From contig NC_007503.1 in the NCBI RefSeq assembly GCF_000012865.1, positions 1,116,001 to 1,180,000 of the forward strand: a stretch of DNA of 64,000 nt, in the 5' to 3' direction. The DNA comes from Carboxydothermus hydrogenoformans Z-2901 (GTDB lineage: Bacteria > Bacillota > Z-2901 > Carboxydothermales > Carboxydothermaceae). Shown one piece after another: positions 35,767-44,848 of the stretch (position 1 is its first letter; each line of letters begins with the position of its first letter). Both the position numbers and the translations under genes were made by a program. The notes under the pieces are model-generated. The model was not told the DNA's origin and did not search any database. It was given only the letters and a program-made list of their open reading frames with translations.

Positions 35767-36150
35767 GTAAGAGAATAAGTCTTAATTTGCAAATGTTTTT
35801 TTTAACCTGTTCTTATTTACTCAAACATGATTATGTTTTGCTGCATTTTAATAAATAAAAGCTATATGAGCTTTTCGAAGCTTATGGTTTGGGAAAAGTT
35901 AATATTGCTAGAGCTGTATTTTTCTAAGGGTTTTATATTGGGAAAACCTGCGTTTTTGGTAAGCCGTTTTATTTTGCTCTGCTTCCTACCAGAAAGTTCT
36001 GTTTACAAAAACTCGGCCAAGAATAAAAATTTTTTTAAAAAAGTTCCATGTAAATCTTGATATGGACTTTTTACAAAAAATTTGCACTTAATCGTAAAAA
36101 TGTGTCTTTATTAAGTTATAAATAAATAATTAGTTGAAGGAAGTGGAGGA
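35767..36150. other. Intergenic region after crt
   Basis: 384 AT-rich bases. A 77-codon frame at 35827 is open but has no ribosome binding site and an odd hydrophobic product, so I do not call it. A hairpin with T run (36037-36072) is the only clear element. Confidence 0.55.
36037..36072 (+). terminator. Terminator after crt
   Basis: AAAAAAGTTCCAT pairs, with one bulged base, with ATGGACTTTTT at 36062-36072. Confidence 0.65.
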
Positions 36151-36438
36151 ATGAGCTTAGCTGAAAGGGTTAAAGTAATAGCGCAGGCTTTGAAAGTTGA
36201 TGGATATTATGAAGATTTAGAAAAAGTTGAAGCGGCAATTTCTATAATTGCCCAGTATGTTGCTTATAGGAATGAGAGTGACTATGAAAGAGCTGTTGGG
36301 GCTGTTAAGCTATTGAATAAGTTATCTGAAAAAGTAGGCTTGGATAAGTTTTATGATGGTGATTTTTCGGATTATGATGGAATAAGAGAGTTTATGAGCG
36401 ATTTTGTAATGGATATTTTTGCAAATCGTAATCAATGA
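36151..36438 (+). CDS. Small hypothetical protein, helical
   Basis: A 95-residue, mostly helical acidic protein (SLAERVKVIAQALKVDGYY...). I do not recognise the family. No signal peptide, membrane segment or metal motif is visible. ATG 36151 follows GAAGGAAGTGGAGG, a good site, so it is likely real. The DUF6125-like gene follows after 69 bp. Neither neighbour suggests a role. Confidence 0.65.
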   Translation: MSLAERVKVIAQALKVDGYYEDLEKVEAAISIIAQYVAYRNESDYERAVGAVKLLNKLSEKVGLDKFYDGDFSDYDGIREFMSDFVMDIFANRNQ

Positions 36439-36507
36439 GGTAAGGTTAATCGAGAATATCAATAGCAACAGATGAAATTGCGACATTAGCTTTAAGGAGG
36501 GGACTCG

Positions 36508-37014
36508 ATGAATCCGCAAGACTTAACTAAAGAGCAGATCTTAAAGCTATTGGAGGATTTTGCTAAGCGCTGGCTTGCTCACGATGGTCTTTGGTTTTTA
36601 GAAGTGGAAAAAAATTTTGGCTTAGAAAAGGCCATTGAGCTCGATGAAGCTGCCTGGGCCCAATTTACAGTCCTCGAAGCTAAAAGAATTAAAAAATTTT
36701 TGAACCTTCCAGAAAATGGGGGACTTGAAGCTTTAAAAACAGCTCTACGCTTTCGTTTGTATGGTTTTTTAAACCAGCAGGAATTAAGTATGGAAGGCAA
36801 TAAGCTGATTTATAAGATGAAAACCTGTAGGGTTCAAGAGGCGCGGAAGCGTAAAAATCTTCCGGATTTCCCCTGTAAACTGGTGGGAATAACCGAATAT
36901 TCCGGGTTTGCTAAAACCATAGATCCTCGGATTAAAACCCGGTGTCTGGCCTGCCCGCCGGACGAGCATCCGGATGACTTTTACTGTGCCTGGGAGTTTT
37001 GGGTTGAAGAGTGA
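36508..37014 (+). CDS. DUF6125-like cytosolic protein
   Basis: A 168-residue protein that resembles the uncharacterised DUF6125 family. It has LAHDGLWFLEVEKNFGLEKAIELD at the front and a C-terminal half rich in conserved Cys and Trp: KTCRVQEARKRKNLPDFPCK, RCLACPPDEH and FYCAWEFWVEE. The cysteines (about five) could bind a metal or cluster. The front half is related in pattern to L-2-amino-thiazoline-4-carboxylic acid hydrolase-like domains. ATG 36508 follows AAGGAGGGG. The function is unknown. Confidence 0.7.
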   Translation: MNPQDLTKEQILKLLEDFAKRWLAHDGLWFLEVEKNFGLEKAIELDEAAWAQFTVLEAKRIKKFLNLPENGGLEALKTALRFRLYGFLNQQELSMEGNKLIYKMKTCRVQEARKRKNLPDFPCKLVGITEYSGFAKTIDPRIKTRCLACPPDEHPDDFYCAWEFWVEE

Positions 37015-37032
37015 ATAGTTTTTAAGACAAGT

Positions 37033-37070
37033 GAGAAAACTTCCTGGAATTTATTCCAGGGAGTTTTCTC
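37033..37070 (+). terminator. 18-bp hairpin before the chemoreceptor
   Basis: GAGAAAACTTCCTGGAAT (37033-37050) pairs with 37053-37070 with only one G-T wobble and a TT loop. It could end the upstream gene or fold in the leader of the receptor mRNA, 20 bp before its start. Confidence 0.65.
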
Positions 37071-37090
37071 TAAAAAAAGGAGGGATATTT

Positions 37091-38650
37091 ATGAAAATGC
37101 CTATTGGGATAAAAATAGGTGGTGGAGTCATACTGATACTTCTTTTATTTGTAGCAGTAGCGGTCTGGTCACTGCAAATTTTTGATAGTATTGTAACCGA
37201 GGTTGGGGATATCAGTACAAGGATTCAGATGGTGGATTTGGATCATAAACTTATCAATGCGTTTAAGGAAGCTAACCGAGATGCCGAAGCTTATTTACTA
37301 TATGGTAATGAAAAGTATAAAAATGATTATTTACAGGATGTGGAAAATTTTATTAGCCTTATAAACAAACGGATTAATAACTGTTTAGCAGAAGACCGGC
37401 CTAAGTTTGATGAAGTTATAGCTAATTTTAATCAATATTACGATGTTCTTATTAACCAGGCTTTTCCATTAGCGGCAAAGGGTAAGCTCCAGGATGCTAT
37501 AAGTAAAGCACAAAGCGTTTCCAGCTATGCTGATGCTGCGGAAAAAATTTTAGAAGAACTTATTTTATCAAATAAAGAAAATACAACTACTTCGCTTTCC
37601 TTAATTCAAAGTGAATCGCAGGAAGGACGATGGCTAATCATAATTTTAAATATTGTCTCCCTGATTCTTGGAATTATTATCGCATTCTGGCTTACGCGGA
37701 TGATTACCAAACCCCTTTTACTTACCGTAAAGGAAGCTCAACGGATTGCCGAAGGGGATTTAACTGGAGGGGAGCTATTAGTGAAGACCAAAGATGAACT
37801 TTCGCTACTAGTTGAAGCTTTTAATACGATGCGTGCCAATCTACGGAATATCATTAGCACGTTAATCCAGACTGCCAAGCAGGTAAGTGACAATTCCCAG
37901 CAATTTGCTAACCAGGCCCAACAGACGGCAGCGGGAATTAGTGAAACTACAGCCGCAATGAGTGAGATGGCAACTACGGTAGAACAAATTACTCAGAATA
38001 CTCAGGCAGTTTCGATTAGAGCGGAGCAGGTTACAGCCCAAGCCACAGAGGGTGCGAAAGATGTAGAACACGTAATGGAACAAATGAAAATGATTGAAGA
38101 ATCTTCCAATAATGCTTCAAAAGTAATTGAAGAACTTTATAAGACTACCGGTGAAATCACCAGGATTGTTGATTTGATTACCCAAATTGCTGATCAGACT
38201 AATCTTTTAGCATTAAACGCCGCCATTGAAGCAGCCCGGGCGGGGGAGCATGGTCGCGGCTTTGCTGTGGTAGCAGAAGAAGTAAGAAAACTTGCAGAGC
38301 AATCGGCAAATGCGGCTAAAGATATATATGAACTAATTACCAACATTCAAAAAGAGACCAAGCGGGCGGTGGAAGCAATGGCCACAGGAGTTACTGAGGT
38401 TAAAAAAGGAAGTGTCACTGTTTTTGAAGTTGGTAAGAAATTTAAAGAAATTGTTTCATCGATTGAGGAAGTTACCCGGCAGATTCAAGATGTTGCTTCT
38501 GCTGCCGAGGAGATATCAGCCGGGGTACAGAATGTAGTTGCGTCTACTGAAGAACAAACTGCAGCTATCGAAGAAATTTCCGCTTCTTCCGAAGAATTAG
38601 CTTCTTTAGCGGCTGAACTTGAAAAAATTGCTGCCAGATTTCGAGTGTAA
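37091..38650 (+). CDS. Methyl-accepting chemotaxis protein
   Basis: Chemoreceptor of 519 residues. A transmembrane segment at about 8-29 ([18 protein letters not shown]) is followed by a periplasmic four-helix-bundle sensor (30-185), a second membrane segment (about 186-206), a HAMP domain and a long signalling coiled coil. The strictly conserved hairpin tip is present: [19 protein letters not shown] followed by [17 protein letters not shown]. No C-terminal CheR pentapeptide is seen. ATG 37091 follows AAAGGAGGG. It is monocistronic, with a terminator-like hairpin on both sides. The ligand is unknown. Confidence 0.95.
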   Translation: MKMPIGIKIGGGVILILLLFVAVAVWSLQIFDSIVTEVGDISTRIQMVDLDHKLINAFKEANRDAEAYLLYGNEKYKNDYLQDVENFISLINKRINNCLAEDRPKFDEVIANFNQYYDVLINQAFPLAAKGKLQDAISKAQSVSSYADAAEKILEELILSNKENTTTSLSLIQSESQEGRWLIIILNIVSLILGIIIAFWLTRMITKPLLLTVKEAQRIAEGDLTGGELLVKTKDELSLLVEAFNTMRANLRNIISTLIQTAKQVSDNSQQFANQAQQTAAGISETTAAMSEMATTVEQITQNTQAVSIRAEQVTAQATEGAKDVEHVMEQMKMIEESSNNASKVIEELYKTTGEITRIVDLITQIADQTNLLALNAAIEAARAGEHGRGFAVVAEEVRKLAEQSANAAKDIYELITNIQKETKRAVEAMATGVTEVKKGSVTVFEVGKKFKEIVSSIEEVTRQIQDVASAAEEISAGVQNVVASTEEQTAAIEEISASSEELASLAAELEKIAARFRV

Positions 38651-38656
38651 TGATTT

Positions 38657-38680
38657 AAAAAAAGCTCTCCTGGCTTTTTT
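38657..38680 (+). terminator. Terminator after the chemoreceptor
   Basis: A-rich arm AAAAAAGC and GC-TTTTTT arm around TCTCCTG. Short stem, but with a good T run. Confidence 0.6.
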
Positions 38681-38948
38681 AAATGGGCTTCCAAAAAGTA
38701 CTTAGATATAGCTGAATATTTTGATTAAAAAATGGAAGCTTTAAAAAATCAAGAGTAAAGATTTCTCAAATAAGGTAGCCTTTATCACTACAAGCAATTG
38801 CTCAAAAACATACGAATCATCTGAAGTCAAGGACGGGCAAGGCCCGGCGACACAGAGGTGGTATTCTGCTTAACCAGCGTTGATTAGTCACTAGTTTCTA
38901 AATGTACGAATTTAATACAAAAATTTGGATTAGATCATACCTAAAAAT

Positions 38949-39025
38949 TATTGAACAATGAATAGTGTGCAAATTGTTAAAACTTTATTAATATGCAAAA
39001 ATGCATAAATATTCAAAATTGAATA
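38949..39025. promoter_or_regulatory. Three activator-site palindromes
   Basis: TATGCAAAAATGCATA (38992-39007) is a perfect palindrome around AAAA. TATTCAAAATTGAATA (39010-39025) is another, 18 bp on. TATTGAACAATGAATA (38949-38964) is a weaker third. They lie 98-174 bp before the -24 box, where enhancer-binding proteins act. Confidence 0.68.
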
Positions 39026-39122
39026 ATGTAGAGCTACAAGGTTAAAACTATTATTAAAAAATAATAACGAATAAACAGAACTGTAAAAGATTTATAAATT
39101 ATTTTTTAAAAATTCGTAAACC

Positions 39123-39138
39123 TGGTATTGTTTTTGCT
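39123..39138 (+). promoter_or_regulatory. Sigma-54 promoter
   Basis: TGGTATT-GTTT-TTGCT: GG and GC doublets correctly spaced, one position away from the TGGYRYR consensus. It lies 66 bp before the GTG start of the oxidase gene. Confidence 0.75.
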
Positions 39139-39203
39139 TAAGTGTTATTGTGTGTAAAAGCCGGCCGGAGCGGAAATTTATATTTGGTTTGGGAGTGGTA
39201 AAA

Positions 39204-40580
39204 GTGCTTTCCAAAAAAATCGTTGAAGAATTGTGGGAAATAGTAGGAAAAGAAAATGTTATTACTGATCCTATAGTTTTAGAAGTTTACGGAATTGATG
39301 CTTCACCGTATAGTTCAATACCCAAAGCAGTGATTTTTCCGGAGAATACTGAACAAATTATTAAATTAGTAAAGCTTGCCAGTCGCGAAGACCTGCCTAT
39401 AATACCTAGGGGAGCCGGAACATCGCTTTGTGGTGGTGTGGTTCCTGTAAAAAGTGATATTATTCTTGTCCTAACTAAAATGAAAGAAGTTATCGAAATA
39501 AATAAAAAGGATGGATATGCTGTTGTTGAACCTGGACTTACCAATGGCGAGTTACAAGAAATATTAAAGCCTTATGGTTTTATGTTTGCACCTGATCCAT
39601 CAAGTTTTAGTGTCTCAACTATAGGAGGTAACGTTGGGGCAAATGCCGGTGGTATTAAAGGGGTTAAATATGGGGTAACAAGCAATCACCTTTTAGGCCT
39701 GGAGGTAGTTATGCCTGATGGAGAACTTATTAAGACAGGAATTTTATCACCTAACTATGGGGTTGAGCATGACATCACAGGCCTATTTTGTGGTTCGGAA
39801 GGAACATTTGGGATTATAACTAAAATTGCTGTGAAATTAACACCTTTGCCACAAAGTATAGGTACTCTTTTAACCTTTTTTACTTCATTGCATGATGCTG
39901 GACAAGCAGTTTCTGATATTATTGCTGAGGGGATTATTCCAACTACATTAGAAATAATGGATAAAATTACAGCTAAAGCGGTAAATGAGTATATAAATTT
40001 AGGATTGAGACCAGAAACTGAAGCCTTGCTTCTTATTGAAGTAGATGGCTTAGAAGCTGAAATTCCTGGAACATTAGCTCGTATAGAAAGAATCTTACAT
40101 AAAAACAACTGTATAAGTGTTTCGAAAGCGCAAACGCCAGAGGAAAGAGAATTACTTTGGCGGGCACGCCGTTCAAATGCTGGAGCAATGGGTAGGATTA
40201 GGCCTTTAAATATAACTCAGGATATTGTGGTTCCCCGTGATAAGTTACCGGAAATGATTAGTACCACCCAAGAAATTGCAAAAAAATTTAATGTTCTTAT
40301 TGGCCAAGTAGCACATGCTGGAGACGGCAACGTTCATCCAATATTTTTATACTATCCTTGGGACCATGATGAATTAGAACGGGTAGAAAAAGCTTGTGAC
40401 GAGGTTATCAAATTAGCAATTGATTTGGGAGGAACGATCTCAGGTGAACATGGTATCGGGATTGAAAAATTAAAGTATATGAGTTGGGAGTTTTCACCTG
40501 AAGATCTAAATTTTATGAAACAAATTAAGGAATGTTTAGATCCAAAAGGTATTTTAAATGCTGGAAAGGTTATACCTTAA
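39204..40580 (+). CDS. glcD: FAD-linked 2-hydroxyacid oxidase subunit, GlcD-like
   Basis: Catalytic flavoprotein (458 residues) of the glycolate/D-lactate dehydrogenase family. The FAD-binding PCMH domain shows IPRGAGTSLCGGVVP and SFSVSTIGGNVGANAGGIKGVKYG, and the C-terminal FAD-oxidase domain has GQVAHAGDGNVHPIFLY (metal-binding His) and GGTISGEHGIG. It oxidises a 2-hydroxyacid to the 2-oxoacid and passes electrons to the GlcF-like Fe-S subunit. The GTG at 39204 follows GGGAGTGG. The next gene starts 22 bp after its stop. A D-2-hydroxyacid is usual for the family; the exact substrate is open. Confidence 0.9.
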   Translation: MLSKKIVEELWEIVGKENVITDPIVLEVYGIDASPYSSIPKAVIFPENTEQIIKLVKLASREDLPIIPRGAGTSLCGGVVPVKSDIILVLTKMKEVIEINKKDGYAVVEPGLTNGELQEILKPYGFMFAPDPSSFSVSTIGGNVGANAGGIKGVKYGVTSNHLLGLEVVMPDGELIKTGILSPNYGVEHDITGLFCGSEGTFGIITKIAVKLTPLPQSIGTLLTFFTSLHDAGQAVSDIIAEGIIPTTLEIMDKITAKAVNEYINLGLRPETEALLLIEVDGLEAEIPGTLARIERILHKNNCISVSKAQTPEERELLWRARRSNAGAMGRIRPLNITQDIVVPRDKLPEMISTTQEIAKKFNVLIGQVAHAGDGNVHPIFLYYPWDHDELERVEKACDEVIKLAIDLGGTISGEHGIGIEKLKYMSWEFSPEDLNFMKQIKECLDPKGILNAGKVIP

Positions 40581-40602
40581 ATTGCGGGTGGTGAATTTAA
40601 AG

Positions 40603-41700
40603 ATGATGAGCGATATTTTAGAGAAAATTGAACCAGGTACTTTAGAAGAACTAATGTGGTGTATAAAAAATTATGAAAAAACAAATAAACATATTATTCC
40701 TATAGGACAAGGAAGTACCCTTAAAACAGTCTCATTAACAAAGAGTGATGATTATGTGTATGTTTCTTCCAAAAATTTAAATAAAGTAATCGAATTTGCT
40801 AAAGATAATTTAACAATTACTGTTCAAGCTGGGGCTACCCTAAAAAAAATTGATGAGTTGATTAATAAAAACAGTTTAACATTAATGCGCAGTCCTTTAA
40901 TGGCAGGGGAACGGACAATTGGAGGTATTGTTGCCGAAGGAGCATTTTTTAATAGAGATTTCAGTCAAAGCATTCTTGGTTTAAAAGTTATTTTACCTAA
41001 TGGTGATCTTATTAAAACTGGGGGAAAAACCATTAAGAACGTTAGTGGTTATGATTTAAGAAGCTTATTTTTTGGAAGTCGTGGGACTTTAGGTTTTTTG
41101 GTGGAAGTAACTCTTAAACTCCAGCCTGTTAAACCTGCAGCTGAATTAATAGCTATAAAGGTTCATCCCGATGATGTTTCTACCGTTTTGATGAATATTC
41201 TTCCCTATCGTTATTATATAACCCATTTGTTAATAGAAAATGTTAGCCTTGAAAATGAAGAGAAAGGTGAATATGTAAATATTTTGTTATTTTATGAAGG
41301 TAGCGTTGAAGCCGTAGAATTCTTACATAAATTTATTTTGGATAAGATGATAGGAAACAAGTTTTTAAAAACAATTACAAAGACAATTACAGACAGGAAA
41401 GAAATTCAAAATACCATTAATAAACTTCCGGCTAATGAGTCACAATTTGCTGAATACAGAGTTTTGGATGAAATTGAACTGTTTAAAAATTGTGGATTTA
41501 AAAACGAAAAATTCATATTTGATATTAAGGCAAAATATTTGCGAATTTTTAATGATACTTCTAAAGCAGAAATAGAAGTCAGTGGGAATGCTGCGAAAGT
41601 GTTGAAACATTATTTGTTTAATGACGTTTTCCTCCAAATTAAAAAGAAAATTGATCCTAAGATGATATTTGCACCATATTTGGTGAAAATTGTGAATTGA
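40603..41700 (+). CDS. glcE: FAD-binding subunit, GlcE-like
   Basis: A 365-residue protein with an FAD-binding PCMH domain (residues 1-200): IGQGSTLKTVSL, the MRSPLMAGERTIGGIVAEGAF block and GGKTIKNVSGYDLRSLFFGSRG, which is typical of GlcE. The C-terminal half is more divergent, as in other GlcE subunits. ATG 40603 follows GGGTGGTGA. It lies between the GlcD-like and GlcF-like genes and would form the three-part complex with them. Confidence 0.85.
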   Translation: MMSDILEKIEPGTLEELMWCIKNYEKTNKHIIPIGQGSTLKTVSLTKSDDYVYVSSKNLNKVIEFAKDNLTITVQAGATLKKIDELINKNSLTLMRSPLMAGERTIGGIVAEGAFFNRDFSQSILGLKVILPNGDLIKTGGKTIKNVSGYDLRSLFFGSRGTLGFLVEVTLKLQPVKPAAELIAIKVHPDDVSTVLMNILPYRYYITHLLIENVSLENEEKGEYVNILLFYEGSVEAVEFLHKFILDKMIGNKFLKTITKTITDRKEIQNTINKLPANESQFAEYRVLDEIELFKNCGFKNEKFIFDIKAKYLRIFNDTSKAEIEVSGNAAKVLKHYLFNDVFLQIKKKIDPKMIFAPYLVKIVN

Positions 41701-41709
41701 GGTGGTAAA

Positions 41710-42948
41710 ATGACACAAATAAAAGAATTGTTACTAAGATGTAATAAATGCGGTCTTTGTCAGCAATCGTGTCCAACATATAAAGTTACAAAAAATGAGT
41801 TTTACTTAGCTCGTGGGCGGAATCGATTAATGGACTTAGTACTAGAAAAAAAATATGACTGGCAAAAACAAATAATATATGCAATAGAAACTTGTTTACA
41901 GTGTGGAGCGTGTGTTGAGACCTGTCCATCTTCGGTAAAAACTGACTTAGTTATGAATTTGGCGAAAAGAGAAATAGTAAAAATAAAGAAACAAAATATC
42001 TTATTAAAATTTGCCTACAAAATTTTGTTGCCTACTCCTCAAATGATAAAAATTGTAGGTAAATTTGTCAAGGTATATTCAAAAGTAAAAGATAAAAAAG
42101 TTGTTAAATATGTTAAAAGATTAAATCCTATTAATGACCTTAAAAGGTTAGAGAGGTCTTTGCCTAATTATCGAGGGGAAGTAGGTGAGTTAAAAACAAA
42201 GGGAAAGGGAAGTTTTAATAAAGAGATAAGAGTTGGCTATTTTAAAAATTGTGCTAATCTTCTTGCCTTTAATTTTTTAGATCAATCAACTTTTAATGTG
42301 CTGAAAGCAGTAGGAATTCATGTGGAGAATTTAACAAATAAATGTTGTGGAGCTCCTCATTGGTTTAGTGGGGATATAGAAACATTTAGGAATTTAGCAA
42401 ATTACAATTTAAAAAATAGTGAATACCAAAAATATGATTTTATTGTGACAGATTGCGCTACCTGTGGGGCAATATTAAAAAGATATGGAGAATTATTGGA
42501 AACGAAAGAAGCGCACGAATTTGCCCAAAAGGTAATAGATATTAATGAGTTTTTAGTAAAAAATGAGTTGCTTGATTATTTTGAATATGAAGAGAGGAGT
42601 GATGTTATAACAGTTCATGATCCATGTCATTTAGTGCGGGAGCAAAAGGTAAAATTTGAGCCTAGAAAAATTGCGAATATGGTGCCTGGGGTAAAACTAA
42701 TTGAAATGAAAGACTCGAATATGTGCTGTGGAGGAGCTGGGGTCTTTAGCATAACACAGCCAAGGATGTCTGATGAAATTTTGAAAGTAAAAATTAAAAA
42801 TATATTAGAAACAAAGGCTAATATAGTTTTAGCTGCCTGTCCTTCTTGTATTATGCAATTAACGCGGGGTGTAGAAACTTTTGCTCCTAATAGTAATATA
42901 AAAGTATTTCATCCAATTGAATATTTAGTTCAACATATAAAAAAATAA
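41710..42948 (+). CDS. glcF: Fe-S oxidoreductase subunit, GlcF-like
   Basis: A 412-residue Fe-S protein. Two N-terminal [4Fe-4S] motifs are CNKCGLCQQSCP and CLQCGACVETCP. Two CCG-type domains follow (CCGAPHW, then HDPCHLVRE and MCCGGAGVFSI), which in related enzymes bind a further cluster or contact quinone/heterodisulfide partners. It completes the GlcDEF-type complex and would take electrons from the flavin subunit to the quinone pool or a soluble acceptor. It overlaps none of its neighbours; the TRAP genes follow after 174 bp. Confidence 0.9.
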   Translation: MTQIKELLLRCNKCGLCQQSCPTYKVTKNEFYLARGRNRLMDLVLEKKYDWQKQIIYAIETCLQCGACVETCPSSVKTDLVMNLAKREIVKIKKQNILLKFAYKILLPTPQMIKIVGKFVKVYSKVKDKKVVKYVKRLNPINDLKRLERSLPNYRGEVGELKTKGKGSFNKEIRVGYFKNCANLLAFNFLDQSTFNVLKAVGIHVENLTNKCCGAPHWFSGDIETFRNLANYNLKNSEYQKYDFIVTDCATCGAILKRYGELLETKEAHEFAQKVIDINEFLVKNELLDYFEYEERSDVITVHDPCHLVREQKVKFEPRKIANMVPGVKLIEMKDSNMCCGGAGVFSITQPRMSDEILKVKIKNILETKANIVLAACPSCIMQLTRGVETFAPNSNIKVFHPIEYLVQHIKK

Positions 42949-43122
42949 ATTAGTTAATTATTTGGAGGAGGTGGCCTTTTTAAGAAAAATTGAGTAAAGT
43001 TCTAAAAGAATACTTAAGAGCGATAGGGGGTGAAAGTAAAAAAGTTTGATGGTAAATTTTTTAAAAAAATTTTTAGAAGACAATTTGGCTAAAAAAATTA
43101 ATACTAAAGGAGGAGTGGGAAA

Positions 43123-44190
43123 ATGAATTTAAGAAAATTCGGGATTTTACTGCTTGCTCTATTATTTACATTTGGAATAATAACTGGTTGCGGCAAAGGT
43201 GGAACGAAAACTGAAGAAAAGAAAAGTAGTGAAAATAACCAGGGAGTAATTGAAATAAAATTATCCCACAGTTCACCGGCAACCAATGACCGTTTAGAAA
43301 CTGCCTGTCAGGCTTTTAAGAAGTATGTAGAAGAACATACCAATGGAAGAGTTAAAGTCACCACTTATCCTGCTAGCGTTTTAGGTGGTGAACGGGAGCA
43401 GTTGGAAGGAGTTCAAATGGGTACAATTCAAATGGCAGCTTTAAGTACTGGACCATTTCCAGGAATCTTTCCAGAAATAATGGTATTTGATATGCCTTAT
43501 CTCTTCCCTCAAGATACCAGAGTAGTTTACAAAGTATTAGATGGTCCAGTTGGGCAAGAAATAAGTGATTTATTATTGAAAAAAACCGGAGTACGTAATC
43601 TTGCATTTGGGGAAAATGGATTTAGACATTACACAAATAGCGTTAGACCTATCAAGAAACCGGGCGATATGAAGGGATTAAAGATTAGAACAATGGAAAA
43701 CCCTGCTCATATGGCTATTGTGAAAGCATTAGGTGGCAGTCCAACTCCCATGGCGTTTAATGAAGTTTATTCGGCATTACAAACGAAAACTGTTGATGGC
43801 CAGGAAAACCCAATTTCTCTAATTGTTTCAATGAAATTTTATGAAGTACAGAAATACTTAACCTTAGATGGTCATATATACAATCCTTACCTGCTTATTA
43901 TTAACGATAAGTTCTATAATAGTTTACCCGAAGATATTAGAAAAGTAATTGATGAAGGAGCAAAAGTCTGGCAAAAAGTTGAAAGAGAAGAAAACCAAAA
44001 ACAAATCGAAGCTGGGATGAAAGTATTAAAGAATGCGGGAATGGTTATAACTGAACTTACTCCCGAAGAACTTGAAGCATTTAAGCAGGCAACAAAAACA
44101 GTTTACGATCAGTTTAAATCGCAAATTGGTGAAGAACTCTTAAATAAAGTAATCAAGGCAGTCGAAGAAGCACAAAAAGAAATACAATAA
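43123..44190 (+). CDS. dctP: TRAP transporter solute-binding lipoprotein (DctP family)
   Basis: Extracytoplasmic binding protein (355 residues). A lipoprotein signal with lipobox ITGC (Cys23) precedes a Gly/Lys/Glu linker and the DctP fold: IKLSHSSPATNDRLETACQAFKKYV, ASVLGGEREQLEGVQMGTIQM and GLKIRTMENPAHMAIVKALGG. The family arginine in the latter usually holds the carboxylate of the ligand. It is followed by the DctQ and DctM subunits. Next to the hydroxyacid oxidase it probably imports a 2-hydroxycarboxylate. Start ATG 43123 follows AAGGAGGAG. Confidence 0.95.
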   Translation: MNLRKFGILLLALLFTFGIITGCGKGGTKTEEKKSSENNQGVIEIKLSHSSPATNDRLETACQAFKKYVEEHTNGRVKVTTYPASVLGGEREQLEGVQMGTIQMAALSTGPFPGIFPEIMVFDMPYLFPQDTRVVYKVLDGPVGQEISDLLLKKTGVRNLAFGENGFRHYTNSVRPIKKPGDMKGLKIRTMENPAHMAIVKALGGSPTPMAFNEVYSALQTKTVDGQENPISLIVSMKFYEVQKYLTLDGHIYNPYLLIINDKFYNSLPEDIRKVIDEGAKVWQKVEREENQKQIEAGMKVLKNAGMVITELTPEELEAFKQATKTVYDQFKSQIGEELLNKVIKAVEEAQKEIQ

Positions 44191-44204
44191 GAAAAAATTA
44201 AGTA

Positions 44205-44251
44205 GAAGAGAGCAGTGGCCCCAATTTATAGAAGGGCCAAATGCTCTCTTC
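44205..44251 (+). terminator. Hairpin between dctP and dctQ
   Basis: GAAGAGAGCA (44205-44214) pairs with TGCTCTCTTC (44242-44251), with an inner GGCCC/GGGCC helix. No T run follows. Such hairpins after binding-protein genes often keep their mRNA more abundant. Confidence 0.65.
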
Positions 44252-44333
44252 AAAATGATAAGTAATGATGTAAATAGGTAAAAAATAATAAAACAAAGTA
44301 TGTTAAATTTGGACAAGGAGGATGACAAAGTAC

Positions 44334-44825
44334 ATGAGTTTCTTAAAAAAACTTGATCGAATTTTGGAATTTATTGAACAAAATCTTGTTGCTATTTTAC
44401 TAATGATAATGACGGCGGTAGTATTTTGGGGGGTAATAACCCGTTTTGTTTTAAAAGATGCATCATCGTGGGCAGATGAAGCCTCAAGATATTTAAATAT
44501 TTGGGCGATTTATGTGGGAGCGAGCCTTGCTGCAAAAAGAGGGGCTCATATTGGGGTTGATGCTTTTGTGCATTTTTTACCCAAGCAAGCTCAACGTTTT
44601 GCTGCCATACTAGCAGCAGCTATTAATTTAATTTTCAGCTTCGCAATTGCTTATGTGGGCTATAGTTATACAATGGACATCGTAAAAACAGGTCAACTTT
44701 CCCCGGCCATGCGGATACCAATGGCATGGGCATATTTTGCAGTTCCATTTGGGCTTACCTTAATGGGCATTCGTTATCTTATGATTTTAATTGAAAATAT
44801 TACCGGAAAAAGTATATTAAGCTAA
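44334..44825 (+). CDS. dctQ: TRAP transporter small membrane subunit (DctQ)
   Basis: A 163-residue protein with four membrane segments. The pattern AVVFWGVITRFVLKDASSWADEASRYLNIWAIYVGAS is the DctQ hallmark (here cited in parts: WADEASRYL and MRIPMAWAYFAVPFG). ATG 44334 is preferred over ATG 44322, which touches the AAGGAGG site; spacing from that site is somewhat long at 12 bases. It works with DctM in sodium-driven uptake. Confidence 0.9.
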   Translation: MSFLKKLDRILEFIEQNLVAILLMIMTAVVFWGVITRFVLKDASSWADEASRYLNIWAIYVGASLAAKRGAHIGVDAFVHFLPKQAQRFAAILAAAINLIFSFAIAYVGYSYTMDIVKTGQLSPAMRIPMAWAYFAVPFGLTLMGIRYLMILIENITGKSILS

Positions 44826-44848
44826 GTTATGTAGGAGGTAGATACCTA

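Larger units (their letters stand above)
38651..39203. other. Intergenic region upstream of the glcDEF-type genes
   Basis: About 550 bp. It contains the receptor terminator, a GC-richer island near 38825-38875 (with CGGGC-AAG-GCCCG) that I cannot identify, three 16-bp palindromes at 38949-39025 and a sigma-54 promoter at 39123. Confidence 0.5.

Noticed and set aside
35827-36060. 77-codon frame after crt
   Set aside because: No ribosome binding site, unusual hydrophobic composition, and it runs into a terminator.
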